A DNA stretch of 64,000 nucleotides, taken from Trissonchulus latispiculum. Taxonomy: Eukaryota > Nematoda > Enoplea > Enoplida > Ironidae. This document shows positions 12,001-19,962 of the stretch, piece by piece (within the stretch, counting starts at the first letter, position 1; each line of letters opens with the position of its first letter). The stretch covers positions 26,226 through 90,225 of the forward strand of contig JASAND010021138.1 in assembly GCA_030248195.1 (NCBI GenBank). Direction: 5' to 3'. The translations under genes and the position numbers were made by a program. The notes below the pieces were generated by a model that had not been told where the DNA came from, did not search any database, and saw only the letters and a list, made by a program, of their open reading frames with translations.

Positions 12001-15000
12001 GCACAATGCCATACTCCACGAATCGATCTCTCACGAAGGGACTGCAGATACCGACTTCCACAGTGATCGTTTCATTTCGCTGCTCTTCGCCGCAGCAAAT
12101 TCCTGGTCGACCCGGCTGACCCGGGGGTCCGGGCGGTCCCTTGGGACCGGGTTCTCCCGAAACGCCGTCCGGACCCGGATTTCCGGGAAAGCCTTTCGGA
12201 CCCGGCGGGCCGGTACCTGGCTGACCAGGTATTCCTGAAATAGAAAAGAATTAAGGTTGTGTACCCGTTTGATTCAAATTAATGTCAAGAATGACAACAG
12301 TTTCACAGTGACGATAGTCATTTTCCTAATAATTTTTCGATAGGTTGCTGGAGAGAATTAGATCGGCAGAAAACGTCAAGGAGTTGAATTCATAACACCA
12401 TTTTTTGGACCTGAGATAGGAATTGAATCTGCTGATTACGGTTTGGCAGACCAACATTGAGCTAACTCCTTGAGCCATTGAGTATTAGGAACTGTCTCAA
12501 AATTGTACGGCTGAAAATGCGCATTTTTAGATCGCATATACGATCTGCAATTCGCATATGCGATTTAATAATGCGCATTTTGTTTTTTCAGCAAACTGCT
12601 AGAAGTTCAAAAAATTTCCATGTATTGTTTCAATAAAAAAAATTTGTAAGCAAGTCTCCTAAAAAGTACTTGCGTTTATAGCTGCTAAACTATAAGGTTT
12701 TGCATGATACAAAGCCGCTTTTTACAAAATGTTGGCAACTGCTACAGCTTTTTACTTCTACGTGAATGAATTTTAAGTTGAAAAAACGCATAATGCGATT
12801 TGTTAAATCGCATCTTTCATCAACTAAAATACGTTTCATCAGAATCACATTATACGATATTTATTTTGAGACAGTTCCTTAGTATAAAATGGAGACCAAG
12901 CGGCAGTGACAACGAGCTTAAACGTTGCTTCGAATGCGTTAAACATACCATTTATTCTGAGAAGGGTAACATTTCACGCACCGAAAGGACAGGAATATTA
13001 ATTAAATGCCCCAGTTTAGTTAAAATTGCCCAAATTCCAAACTAACCCACCTGGCTCTCCAGGCAGACCAGGCAAGCCAGGTTCACCCGGTGTCCCAGGA
13101 TCACCGGGAATCAGAATTTCCAGCGTTCCCGGATCACCGGGTGGACCGTCCGGGCCGGGCTCCCCATCATCTCCTGGGGGTCCGGGAGGTCCGGGTTCCC
13201 CGGGCTGACCATCCTGTCCCGGAATTCCGTCATTACCGGGTTCTCCGGGTGGACCTGAAAGTACATCATGCTAATCATTAGTTAATTATTATTAATTTAC
13301 ATAAGTTAGTTGGAGCCGTGCAAATTAAGACTACCTCACCACATGCCTGGGAATGTGGCTTTAAAGATTTTCAGTCTTGTTCATTTTTTCATTAAATCCC
13401 ATTTTCTCTAAGGCTTAAACAGTCTAATTTCAGAGATGAATATTAGCACATGTCAGCTGTCAACACTTTAACAAAAATTAACAATCAAACATTAAATTTC
13501 AAAAGTTCCCCTCCAATTTTTAGACAAATTTGTCATTCAAAGGTGCGAAGAAAAGTTTCCAGGCCGATCGCTGAACCCGAGTTGGCTGATCTGCAACCGA
13601 GAACTCTAGCCGCTAAGCAAAGCTTCGAAACGTAAGGCTGTCTCAATTTTTTTTTAAATGATATCAACATTTCAGCTACTGATCAAGAGCTCAATCGGTA
13701 GCGGTGTCAATTCTTCCCCATAGAAATTTTCCTTCCGGAAGAATTTCACCGGCGATATTTTTCCGGAGGAAAAAATTTCTAGGGGGAGAAATTGCACCGT
13801 GACAGCGGCATTCTGTATCATACCTGGTTCGCCTCTTGGTCCTGGTTTACCCTCCACCCCAGGGGGGCAAGGTTCACAGGGCGGAGGTTCCAGGGGGTTA
13901 CAGGTTGGCGGAGGTTTACCAGGACGACCGGGCCGACCGGGGAGACCCCGCTTGCCAGGAATTCCCGGTTTACCCGGTCGGCCTTGGGGCCCCTGTTGGC
14001 CGGGAATGCAGCATTCTAAAATAATCTAGCAATCACTTAATATTATCTCTGCCGTCTACCTGATGTAAATTAAAATGAAAACTCAAAAAATAAATAAATT
14101 GAATTGAAGCTGACGCTTGGTGCTTTCGTAAGCAGCACTGAGATTATGATAATGAAAGAATTTATTTCAATTAAATTAACACTAACTGCAGATAATTAGT
14201 GACAACTAATATATTAAATTAACCAATCCACTAATTCATAGTTAAAATTAATTAACTAGTAGTAATAATACGAAATAGATTTATTATTAAAACTGCATCT
14301 GAGACTTGTATACCTTCACAGGTGCTTTGAGCTACCAAAGCTTCCTGACGTTTAGCTCTCAGAATATCAGTTACATTTGGGGGCACGAAGGTTTTAGGGA
14401 TTGGCAATTCGCTAATTTCGGCCTGAAAGTATCAAATATGCTTCAAATATGCAGACACAAGCTAATTTGGGGGTTCCTAGGGCCTGGGTATTTGTGCCCG
14501 TCATGAATATCGAGAATTATTTTAATGGACAGTCGAGGCTCAAAAAATTACATTTTAATATTAAAATTTCGAAATCCTTGCGCTTCAAGCATTGACCATT
14601 ATTATTTTTCCGTGAAATCTAGCCAAAATCCGACTCTGCTCCTGAAGAAATTTCGTATTTGTCACCTGATTTCTGTTTTCTATCATTTACTTTGATTATC
14701 AAAATTATAAAATATTCTACACATTCAATTAAGTTGCTTTTCATCAGACTGCAGTCATTCTCAGCCGGTTTTAACCACTAAAAATCCCTATTATTTTATT
14801 CCCAACCAAGATTCAGCCTTAGTGCAACATTAATCAAAAGCGAGTCATGTGGGTCATATCATTTTCCGCAGGCCATTTGTAGTGTGGGTCAGGTGGGTAG
14901 GGTCAAGGGTCAGCGGATCGCGGGTGTGTGGTGTGGGGTTACCTCTTAGAATAGCTTCCATTATTCCTTGCACCTAAGAGCGGCTCACAGGGTGGAGCAA

Positions 15001-17229
15001 AATTTTCCACATATTTTAACAATTAATTCATTGAATTTATTAAATTTAATTTCCTTAAATCTTCTCATTTGCCGTAGACGCAACGAAAACCTAGGTATCA
15101 CGCTTTTTCTTAGCTTCCATCAGATGAATTAATTAACACTTTTTCAGGTAATTAAGCACCACAACAAAATGGAATGTTGATAAAACGTTGGAAAGGTGCC
15201 TGTGCATAAGACGTTTACAAATTTCGTAGCTTCACTGTCTCCTAAAAATAATAAAAAAACTTGTCCAGATGAAGTTTATTAAAACAAGTTTCAAAACTTA
15301 TGCAGCAGTCTCAGTATTTCATAACTTGTGACAAGAGTTACAAGAATTTCATAAACGTTAGTCAACTGTAACTTAAGCAAAAACTGTATATGCAAGAATC
15401 TTAAATTTTTTATTAAACTGGTACAGAGTTTAAAATGGCGTGTTTATTCTGGAGTTTTGGAAGAGTTAAGATGATAAATAGAAGCCAAGGTTTAATTTGT
15501 TAAAATTGATAAAAGTTGCAATTTTAACATTAACTCAAGCATGCATAGGTTGGTGGTAAATTCTTGGGTGAAGCGAGGGAAGAAACAGTTTTTATGCGAT
15601 TTTTTGATTATACAAATTATACGAGTTAAATTTTTTCAGTCTGTAAAACAAATTAATTTTTGCAAGAAACTGTCTGGATTCTGGCCAAAAAATTTTTCTT
15701 AGCCAAGTAAACTGGATCGTCACGATTTGATATGATAAATGGTAGCCAAAGTTTACTTTCTTAAGGATGATAAAAGTTGCAACCAAAGCATTAAGTCAAC
15801 CATGAATGGATTAGGTGGCAAATTTTTGGAAGAAGCGATAGATGAAAGCTTTTTTGCAATTTTTTTGATAGTACAGAAAAATTGGAGGGTAGTCATTAAA
15901 ATAACAAATTTTTGTTTAAAATTTTTGGATTGTTGCCAGAAATACCTGTACGAAAGACATGAACAAGTTAACACTTATACTGTGAAAGGAATCACCTCAG
16001 AGTATCACCGAATGAAACAGAAAGAACCCTGAAGAAAGACCGTGACCCCGACCCGAAGATTAATCCAAAAATTAATTAATCCAAAAATAGTCAGTAGAAT
16101 ATGTTTACATAAATTAAGCTAAATTCAATTAAAATATACTAATATAAGTTTACATAATATTAGGCAGCAAATTAAGGAACGAGTTATTATTATTAGGAGA
16201 AGATCGTCATAACATTTAGTTTTCATAGGCTGACTTGCTTATTCGAGCGAGGTTTTCTTATTCACGAAGCCATGAATTAACGATTAAAGCTTATGGATTA
16301 GATATACGTCAGCAAACACTGTCCACAAATATGTCATTTGTAAAATTAATGGAATAGAATTTCTGGCAAGTATAAATTATAGGTTTCAGACGTTTGCCAA
16401 CTTTTTCGAGCAGGAGACGTGAACAAACCCAACACCCCTAAAATCCAAAACCTCACTATGTGGGTTAGATTTACAACCATTATGTCTATTCATTGCATGC
16501 AAAGGTTAGCTGTTATTATTGCGTTACGTGCTCAAAAAATTGTTCTGAAACTTATTGCCACTAACGGTGACCGGCAGGAGGCGAAATTCGTGATGGAGCT
16601 TTCGATTTTAGTGCCCAAAAATTGCCTTTAAGAACAGAGTATAAAATGCCAACCTCCCAAGCTTGGTTGATTGGCTGGCTGCCAAGGTTAAGGTTAAGGA
16701 GCGGGACTGGTCCCAGAATGTTAAAGAGCAGGGAAATGGGTTATTTCGTAAGTTTCAGCCATTTACGTAAAGGATTAAAGCCGTATGAGTCAAAAATACC
16801 CGAAAGGAAATCAGCACCTTAAAAACAACGGAGCGTCCAACGCCTTAAAGGCTAAGATATGTACGCATTGTATTGTAAGGCACTAGTATACGCTATCTTT
16901 GTAAAAAAATGACCATCTTTAACACATAGTCTTGGCCACGGAGCATGTAGGTAATCTGCATTGGGGGATAAACAGAGAACAGGACGCTTGCCACCTTATC
17001 AACATATTCCAAATATATAGTCCAAAACACTCGTGTTACATAACATTACACAATCTGTGCCAGTTATTACCTTACATATCCGTGTGCCCCTTATGGCTTC
17101 CGCATTCAGTTGCTGAACGTAACTGAGGCTATAGTATAAGGTTGCACCAAACGCTAGAAGTGTGACGCCGCTCAAGCCTAGCGCCACATAGATTACAACG
17201 AGATAAGCCTTATCGTTGACGCAACCCAT
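4361..17229 (-). CDS. Gene A: cuticle-collagen N-terminus + collagen + three PEBP domains (18 exons)
   Basis: Exons, 5' to 3': 17229-17071, 14973-14943, 14015-13824, 13254-13051, 12234-11963, 10737-10678, 10467-10398, 10174-10043, 9636-9441, 9227-9131, 8529-8406, 7087-6950, 6475-6271, 6005-5909, 5720-5667, 5492-5423, 4948-4829 and 4515-4361. Every junction is GT/AG, all phases match, and the total of 2376 bp gives 791 residues plus stop. Seen: a type II membrane segment (about residues 9-38), collagen Gly-X-Y (about 66-240), then PEBP domains at about 257-438, 445-627 and 630-791. Known: PEBPs bind phospholipids or anionic ligands and are normally small single-domain proteins; cuticle collagens are extracellular. 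Inferred: the three PEBP domains are displayed extracellularly on a collagen stalk. Start: the ATG at 17229 opens the membrane segment and a candidate splice acceptor lies about 24 bases upstream. Two donors (10042 and 9130) are weak. The exon model is by eye and lacks transcript support. Confidence 0.88.
4996..5050 (-). mobile_element. SINE tail fragment
   Basis: The minus strand contains CACTTTTCTTCACATCTTTC followed by AATCCTGATTTC, the same tail that follows the tRNA-like head at 22493-22600. Only the tail survives here. Confidence 0.5.
6271..9227 (-). CDS. Gene A exons 10-13: PEBP domain 2
   Basis: Exons 9227-9131, 8529-8406, 7087-6950 and 6475-6271. The reading contains [86 protein letters not shown], and a C-terminal [12 protein letters not shown]. 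Of the three domains this is closest to canonical: Asp, Pro and both pocket histidines are retained. Exon 10's donor (CAG|GTCGAT) is weak, but the phases and the PEBP pattern require it. Compared with domains 1 and 3, the intron between the N-terminal strand and the W-x-A-D segment is missing. Confidence 0.9.
6570..6862 (-). mobile_element. Two decayed tRNA-derived SINE fragments
   Basis: At 6770-6862 the minus strand has a T-arm-like GGTTTGATCTCC followed by the tail GGACACTTTTCTTCATTTC. At about 6575-6670 a related T-arm-like GATTCGATTCCC lies in the same orientation. Both are in the gene A intron between exons 12 and 13. Confidence 0.5.
7231..7332. repeat. Partial copy of the gene A exon 11 end and its intron
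   Basis: About 100 bases closely match 8330-8433. The match includes the last ~25 coding bases of exon 11 (reading KLYTVIFV), its GTAACG donor and the following intron. The copy lacks the rest of the exon and is a decoy splice donor in the same intron. Confidence 0.8.
7515..8260. mobile_element. Element with GGGGGTTCT motif arrays
   Basis: Inverted end segments (GGCCCATTTCAAGATAAAAG near 7527-7548 and its complement near 8232-8256) enclose repeated GGGGGTTCTGGGGTTCT-type arrays at 7600-7800 and 8210-8230. It lies exactly between the two copies of the exon 11 end repeat. Boundaries are approximate. Confidence 0.55.
8851..8921 (-). tRNA. tRNA-Gly-GCC: tRNA-Gly (anticodon GCC)
   Basis: Seventy-one bases with a fully paired acceptor stem (GCATCGG with CCGATGC), an intact D-arm, a five-pair anticodon stem around loop CTGCCAC (anticodon GCC), a T-arm with GTTCGAT and discriminator A. 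The A-box and B-box are intact. It lies inside the gene A intron between exons 10 and 11, on the same strand as the collagen, which needs large amounts of Gly-tRNA. Unlike the other tRNA-like sequences here it shows no decay, so it is probably a functional gene. Confidence 0.95.
9441..10737 (-). CDS. Gene A exons 6-9: PEBP domain 1
   Basis: Exons 10737-10678, 10467-10398, 10174-10043 and 9636-9441. The reading contains VNLGN, then LYTLMFLD spliced to IDSPSREN, then [22 protein letters not shown], and [12 protein letters not shown] followed by a RANFNVTAF segment. These are the D-x-D-x-P-S, WL(I/V)VN and G-x-HR motifs that form the PEBP ligand pocket. The His normally just before W in the HW(L/I)VVN motif is Asn here, while the HR histidine is kept. 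The exon 8 donor (GATG|GTACGG) was chosen because it alone keeps the frame; a better-looking GTAATG lies five bases downstream. Confidence 0.9.
9818..9892 (-). mobile_element. tRNA-like sequence (decayed SINE head)
   Basis: The minus strand shows GGCTCAATCGGCAGAGC (D-arm) and GGTTATGGGTTCGATCCCC (T-arm) with an anticodon-arm-like region between, but the acceptor strands do not pair. A related sequence is at 55522-55595. Confidence 0.6.
10765..11117. mobile_element. MITE of the CAAGAGTACATAAT family
   Basis: A 353-bp fold-back: the left end reads CAAGAGTACATAATATAAGA and the right end is its near complement. The inner arms (GCACACTCTATGTT, AGAGCAAAAAGTATGCTCTG) are also inverted, with GGGTGGGCCGTTAGCG and its complement further in. 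It sits in the intron between exons 5 and 6 of gene A. Confidence 0.8.
11183..11830. mobile_element. MITE with GGTTAACTC-rich arms
   Basis: The terminal inverted repeats read CCGGATTGCACCAA and TTGGTGCAATCGGG. Both arms are built of repeated GTTAACTCGG / CCGAGTTAAC units. There is no open frame. Confidence 0.75.
11963..12234 (-). CDS. Gene A exon 5: end of collagen and start of first PEBP domain
   Basis: Residues about 196-286. Gly-X-Y continues to GQPGRPG and is closed by a Cys-Cys pair (residues 242-243). A linker of about 20 residues follows (NETITVEVG), then a segment reading [17 protein letters not shown], the standard PEBP N-terminal signature (I-V-P-D-V, then P..xL.V). The fusion junction is therefore contained in one open exon without any splice inference. 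The donor GAA|GTGAGA is in phase 0. Confidence 0.93.
12404..12482 (-). mobile_element. Decayed tRNA-like SINE
   Basis: The minus strand has AGTTAGCTCAATGTTGG, like a D-arm, and GATTCAATTCCTATC, like a T-arm. It directly abuts the Harbinger-like MITE at 12488. Confidence 0.45.
12488..12878. mobile_element. Harbinger-like MITE
   Basis: Perfect 15-bp terminal inverted repeats (GGAACTGTCTCAAAA) are flanked by TTA on both sides, the 3-bp target duplication typical of PIF/Harbinger elements. The arms contain repeats of GCGATTT/GCATATGCGAT. It is 391 bp with no coding frame. Confidence 0.8.
13051..13254 (-). CDS. Gene A exon 4: main collagen triple helix
   Basis: Residues about 128-195, almost uninterrupted Gly-X-Y with a single break reading TLEILI about two thirds of the way through. 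Acidic residues (GND, GDD, GEP) dominate, so this helix segment is negatively charged, whereas exon 3 is basic (GRP, GKR). The segment is GC-rich against a strongly AT-rich background. Phase 1 at both ends, like exon 3, as expected for collagen blocks that can be shuffled. Confidence 0.92.
13530..13628 (-). mobile_element. tRNA-derived SINE fragment
   Basis: The minus strand has a GCTTAGCGGCTAGAGTT D-arm-like segment, a GGGTTCAGCGATC T-arm-like segment, and then the tail GGAAACTTTTCTTCGCACC seen in other copies here. Confidence 0.55.
13703..13798. repeat. Short fold-back sequence
   Basis: GGTGTCAATTCTTCCCC...TTCCGGAA on the left pairs with TTCCGGAGG...GGGGAGAAATTGCACC on the right. It ends about 25 bases from the donor of gene A exon 3. 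Confidence 0.65.
13824..14015 (-). CDS. Gene A exon 3: collagen Gly-X-Y with cysteine clusters
   Basis: Residues about 64-127. The exon opens with a Cys-Cys pair followed by about ten Gly-X-Y triplets. A proline-rich interruption then carries three cysteines and reads [15 protein letters not shown] second Gly-X-Y run continues into the next exon. This pairing of cysteine motifs around a short helix and a PPPCxPCPPG boundary is typical of nematode cuticle collagens. Phase 1 on both sides. Confidence 0.9.
14943..14973 (-). CDS. Gene A exon 2: 31-bp microexon of the collagen N-terminal domain
   Basis: The acceptor CTCTTAG and donor AGAG|GTAACC bracket 31 bases that read [10 protein letters not shown] plus one base. 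The exon converts phase 0 to phase 1, exactly what joining exon 1 to exon 3 requires. The peptide continues the family pattern of a Cys followed by a short amphipathic segment. It is too short for ORF detection and was found by phase fitting, so it is less certain than its neighbours. Confidence 0.65.
15465..15990. repeat. Diverged tandem duplication, period about 260 bp
   Basis: The unit starting near 15468 (GATAAATAGAAGCCAAGG, then GATAAAAGTTGCAA) recurs from about 15733 (GATAAATGGTAGCCAAAG, then GATAAAAGTTGCAA) with substitutions. It is in the long first intron of gene A. Confidence 0.6.
17071..17229 (-). CDS. Gene A exon 1: cuticle-collagen N-terminal membrane domain
   Basis: Residues 1-53. 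A short N-terminal stretch with Lys7 is followed by a hydrophobic run rich in Val, Leu and Tyr (about 9-38), then a polar stretch ending [12 protein letters not shown]. This matches the nematode cuticle-collagen N-terminal domain: one membrane segment, then an amphipathic stretch leading to a conserved Cys (here C52). RGTR at 47-50 fits the RXXR subtilisin-type site that family members carry between the membrane segment and the triple helix; its use here is inferred. The exon ends in phase 0 at a good donor (AAG|GTAATA). Confidence 0.85.
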
Positions 17230-17974
17230 TGGAAGGCGTAACAGTTAACTAACTGTTAGAGATTGGCATCTCACTGCGCACTCCTAAGTGAAGATGTAAC
17301 ATCTTAGTTACGGAAGAGTTGGTGTCCCTCATGCGTAAGACTTCTTCCAAACGAGTCTGGATATCAGTTTTATGTCGAGCTACGCTCTGATTGCTAAACA
17401 GGCATAGGGCTCATATTGCATTTTAAAGCTTGTCTTTTTTACACATTAAATATGCGTATGCATATGACACTGATATTTGCGCCAAAATATAGGCGCATTT
17501 GATGGAAAATAGTTTTGCCAATGAAAAACTTGATCTCAGATGTAATTAATTGTTTTTCTTAAACGGTTTTTCTACGGTGATTTTCGCAATAGCGTCGTAA
17601 CTCTTAACAATGAAGTTTTTGTATCGTCAAGTTTTTGGAACGTTTTCATTGGCAAGATGAGCAACTTTCAACAGATTCCAGAAAAGAACTTGTTTTGAAT
17701 CTGCCAACAAAAAGTCGAAACGATATAACAGTTTGCGAAAAAAATTGTTACGATGTAAACGAGTATTGAGAATTTGTTTTGGAAATTTGTTTTCAAAAAG
17801 TAATCACAGCTTTCGCTGTGAAATCGAATCTGCTATTCGCCGAAGTGAATCCTATTGTAAACGTTTGAAAATTTCATGACATTTCATGACGACTTGAAAT
17901 CATGACTCACCTTTTATTCAGTTGAGATTTTTTCATCATCGCGTGCGGTGGTTTTCTCAAAGTTCGGCTTCCGA
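17230..17974. other. Gene A upstream region
   Basis: A candidate acceptor (CTCTAACAG, about 17253-17261 on the minus strand) precedes the gene A ATG and could serve for a 5' UTR intron or trans-splicing. I see no TATA-like element I would defend and no coding sequence. Confidence 0.35.
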
Positions 17975-18345
17975 GTGTAAGGGAAGCAGGCATAGGAAAG
18001 ATTGATAAGCCTGTAACGGGAGTTCAGCTGATGGCCCTGTGGTGTGATTATCATGGTTAGCATGTCTGCTCCGGAGTCAGAAGGGCCGTGGTTCGATCCC
18101 CGGTTGGGCCAGTTCTTTACTTTCAATGGTGAGTGAAAAAGCTGACCTCCCTTCTCTCTTCTAGGGCCTGGTTTCGTGGGTACAAGGGTGCCTGACGCTT
18201 CCCGTTCGGGCTTGTCCTTGGTTTCTTCTTGGTCCACCAGCCCTGGTAGAAGCGCTACATGTGGGTACAAGGGTGCCTGACGCCTCCCGTTAGGGCTTGT
18301 CCTTAGTTTCTTCTTGGTCCACCAGCCCTGGTATAAGCGCTACAC
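17975..18345 (+). mobile_element. Composite SINE, copy 1 (tRNA-like core 18033-18110)
   Basis: It has a leader (GTAAGGGAAGCAGGCATAGG and GGGAGTTCAGCTGATGGC), a tRNA-like core with GGTTCGATCCCC T-arm and partly paired GGCCC/GGGCC ends, then a body. The body's last 85 bp (18176-18260) is tandemly repeated at 18261-18345. Leader and body also occur at 21081-21299 on the other strand. Confidence 0.75.
18176..18345 (+). repeat. 85-bp tandem duplication within the SINE body
   Basis: Two adjacent units starting GTGGGTACAAGGGTGCCTGA differ at only a few positions. Confidence 0.9.
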
Positions 18346-19630
18346 GAGTCTTTGTGCTATTTTTGGGATTTCCCGAATTTCTACCTAACCCCCACTGATA
18401 TTCTAACCCCTCTGAATTCTTCCTAACCCGTCTAACTCAGCTCATACCCCTTCCCTATCTGTGCTCAGTCTCCATTTTCGCCCTGTTTTCCCTTTCTCCC
18501 TTTTTCCCATTTAACAGTAATTTCTATTAAATCTGTCAGTTGTCTAATTTTATTCTTTTATTTAATCTATAATCTGAGCTGACCTAAGTCTTTGGGTAAA
18601 CGCTCTGGAGTACTTATTTAGTCTGTGTTTTCGATCCAATCTCCCCTTTTCACTCAAGCAGCAGACTGTCCGGCGTCCCCAAAAATTCACATTCCCCTAA
18701 ACCTGGCGAGGCTCGTCCGGTATCTAAAAGAGAGCCGCCTGGACTAGATCTCCTTAGCAGCCGGGGATTGTGTTACATTGCGCCAGTCCCTTGTAGTGGT
18801 GGTAGCGCCGTGGTTTAACTCTCGGGCTTCTCCAATACATGTCATCTTGTTATCCGCAACGGCGAAGTTTGGATCCTCTGCGAGAAACATTTCATTCCTA
18901 AATTCAGCATTTAGTTTAAAACCAGGGCATTTTATTGGCAAAACAGAATTTTATGGATTGAGATGGAAAAATAAATTGGAAAGGTATTGCTGGAGTGTCC
19001 AATTTGAGAAAAGGCTACTTACTGTAGTCTTAGAGCCTTTTCGCGCGCGAGTTAAAAGAGTAGAGTTTAAAATGACTCGTTTAAGCGGTACGCAAGTTAA
19101 AAGGGTCCGTTCAGTTCTTTTAGCCGTTCGCGCGAAAAGGATTGAGTTAACTAAAACTCTTTTCAATTGTTCAATTCTAGGCAATGGGTTCGCTCTTCAC
19201 CGTGGACCAAAATTGTACCGAATCCCTTATTCTTGCTTGCTTAATCTACCACAAAGAAATGGCTAGGACTCTGATGCCTGGTTTTCTTTCAAGCATGTTA
19301 CAATGTACTTTATTTCAGACGTTTACAAACAAACAAACAAAGAAATAGCAGAAAACAACCTACAAATTGGTGTAGCTAAAGCTATAAAGAAAAGCAATTC
19401 AATAAAAAAAGAAAACAACATTTGTACATAGCATTACAATATTTATGAGACTGGTGTGACCCATAAAGGTTCAAACACTTGTTATTTAATCAATTTCGTT
19501 AATTAGTAACTTCATAATCAAGTTTAATTTAGAATAAAGTTTGGGAACAAACAAGTTCTGCCTTTATTCTATAATTTTTCATGGATCACACCTAAGTCTA
19601 AAACGAAAACGAGGCAAAAGTTGTCAAACA
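18346..19630. other. Gene B to gene A intergenic region, no supported gene
   Basis: Includes the gene B 3' flank. Open frames on both strands near 18778-19266 overlap each other and have no supporting signal. Confidence 0.5.
19563..19568 (-). promoter_or_regulatory. Poly(A) signal of gene B
   Basis: AATAAA on the minus strand, 62 bases beyond the gene B stop codon, a typical distance. Confidence 0.6.
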
Positions 19631-19962
19631 TTATCTCAAGAAACCGTTTGGTATAGTCCAGTAGTCACTTTGGCACTGTTGACATTTCGGCTCCTCATTT
19701 GCATAAAGTGATGAGTTTAGATCACAGTTTTGATTGACAGCCGGCGGGCCCAGGCTGGCGTCTCGAAGTCGCTCTTTTCGCCGTCTGGCGTAAAAGGTTA
19801 GCACTATGCTAACGCCGGCCACGCAGGCTGCAAGAGTCAGTAACAGAAAACTGAGAACGCAGGTGAGGTTGCATCTGATCATGGGCGCTCTTCGACTTCC
19901 ATCGGAGTTGACTTCTGAACCAACCGGCCCAATTTCTACCTTCCCTTCATGAAATATGATTC
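19631..19962 (-). CDS. Gene B last exon: transmembrane segment and cytoplasmic tail
   Basis: The reading begins IIFHEGKVEIGPVGSEV. It then has a hydrophobic span of about 24 residues (VLSFLLLTLAACVAGVSIVL), the positive stop ARRRKERLRD, and a tail of about 45 residues with CQQC, ending NGFLR and TAA at 19631. The topology is type I, as for membrane-tethered ZP proteins. A MITE end (19981-20005) lies only 18 bases upstream of the acceptor. Confidence 0.9.

Noticed and set aside
12060..12240. Gene A as an olfactomedin-type (gliomedin/colmedin) membrane collagen
   Set aside because: The domain after the collagen has clear PEBP motifs (IVPDV, D-x-D-x-P, HR) and no olfactomedin pattern.
13026..14029. 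Plus-strand Gly/Pro-rich frames resembling collagen
   Set aside because: Mirror image of the true minus-strand collagen exons; GGN/CCN repeats read as collagen-like on both strands, but only the minus strand has the cysteine motifs and consistent splicing.
18778..19266. 162-residue plus-strand frame
   Set aside because: Overlaps an equally open minus frame, has no recognisable domain and lies in the gene B 3' flank.
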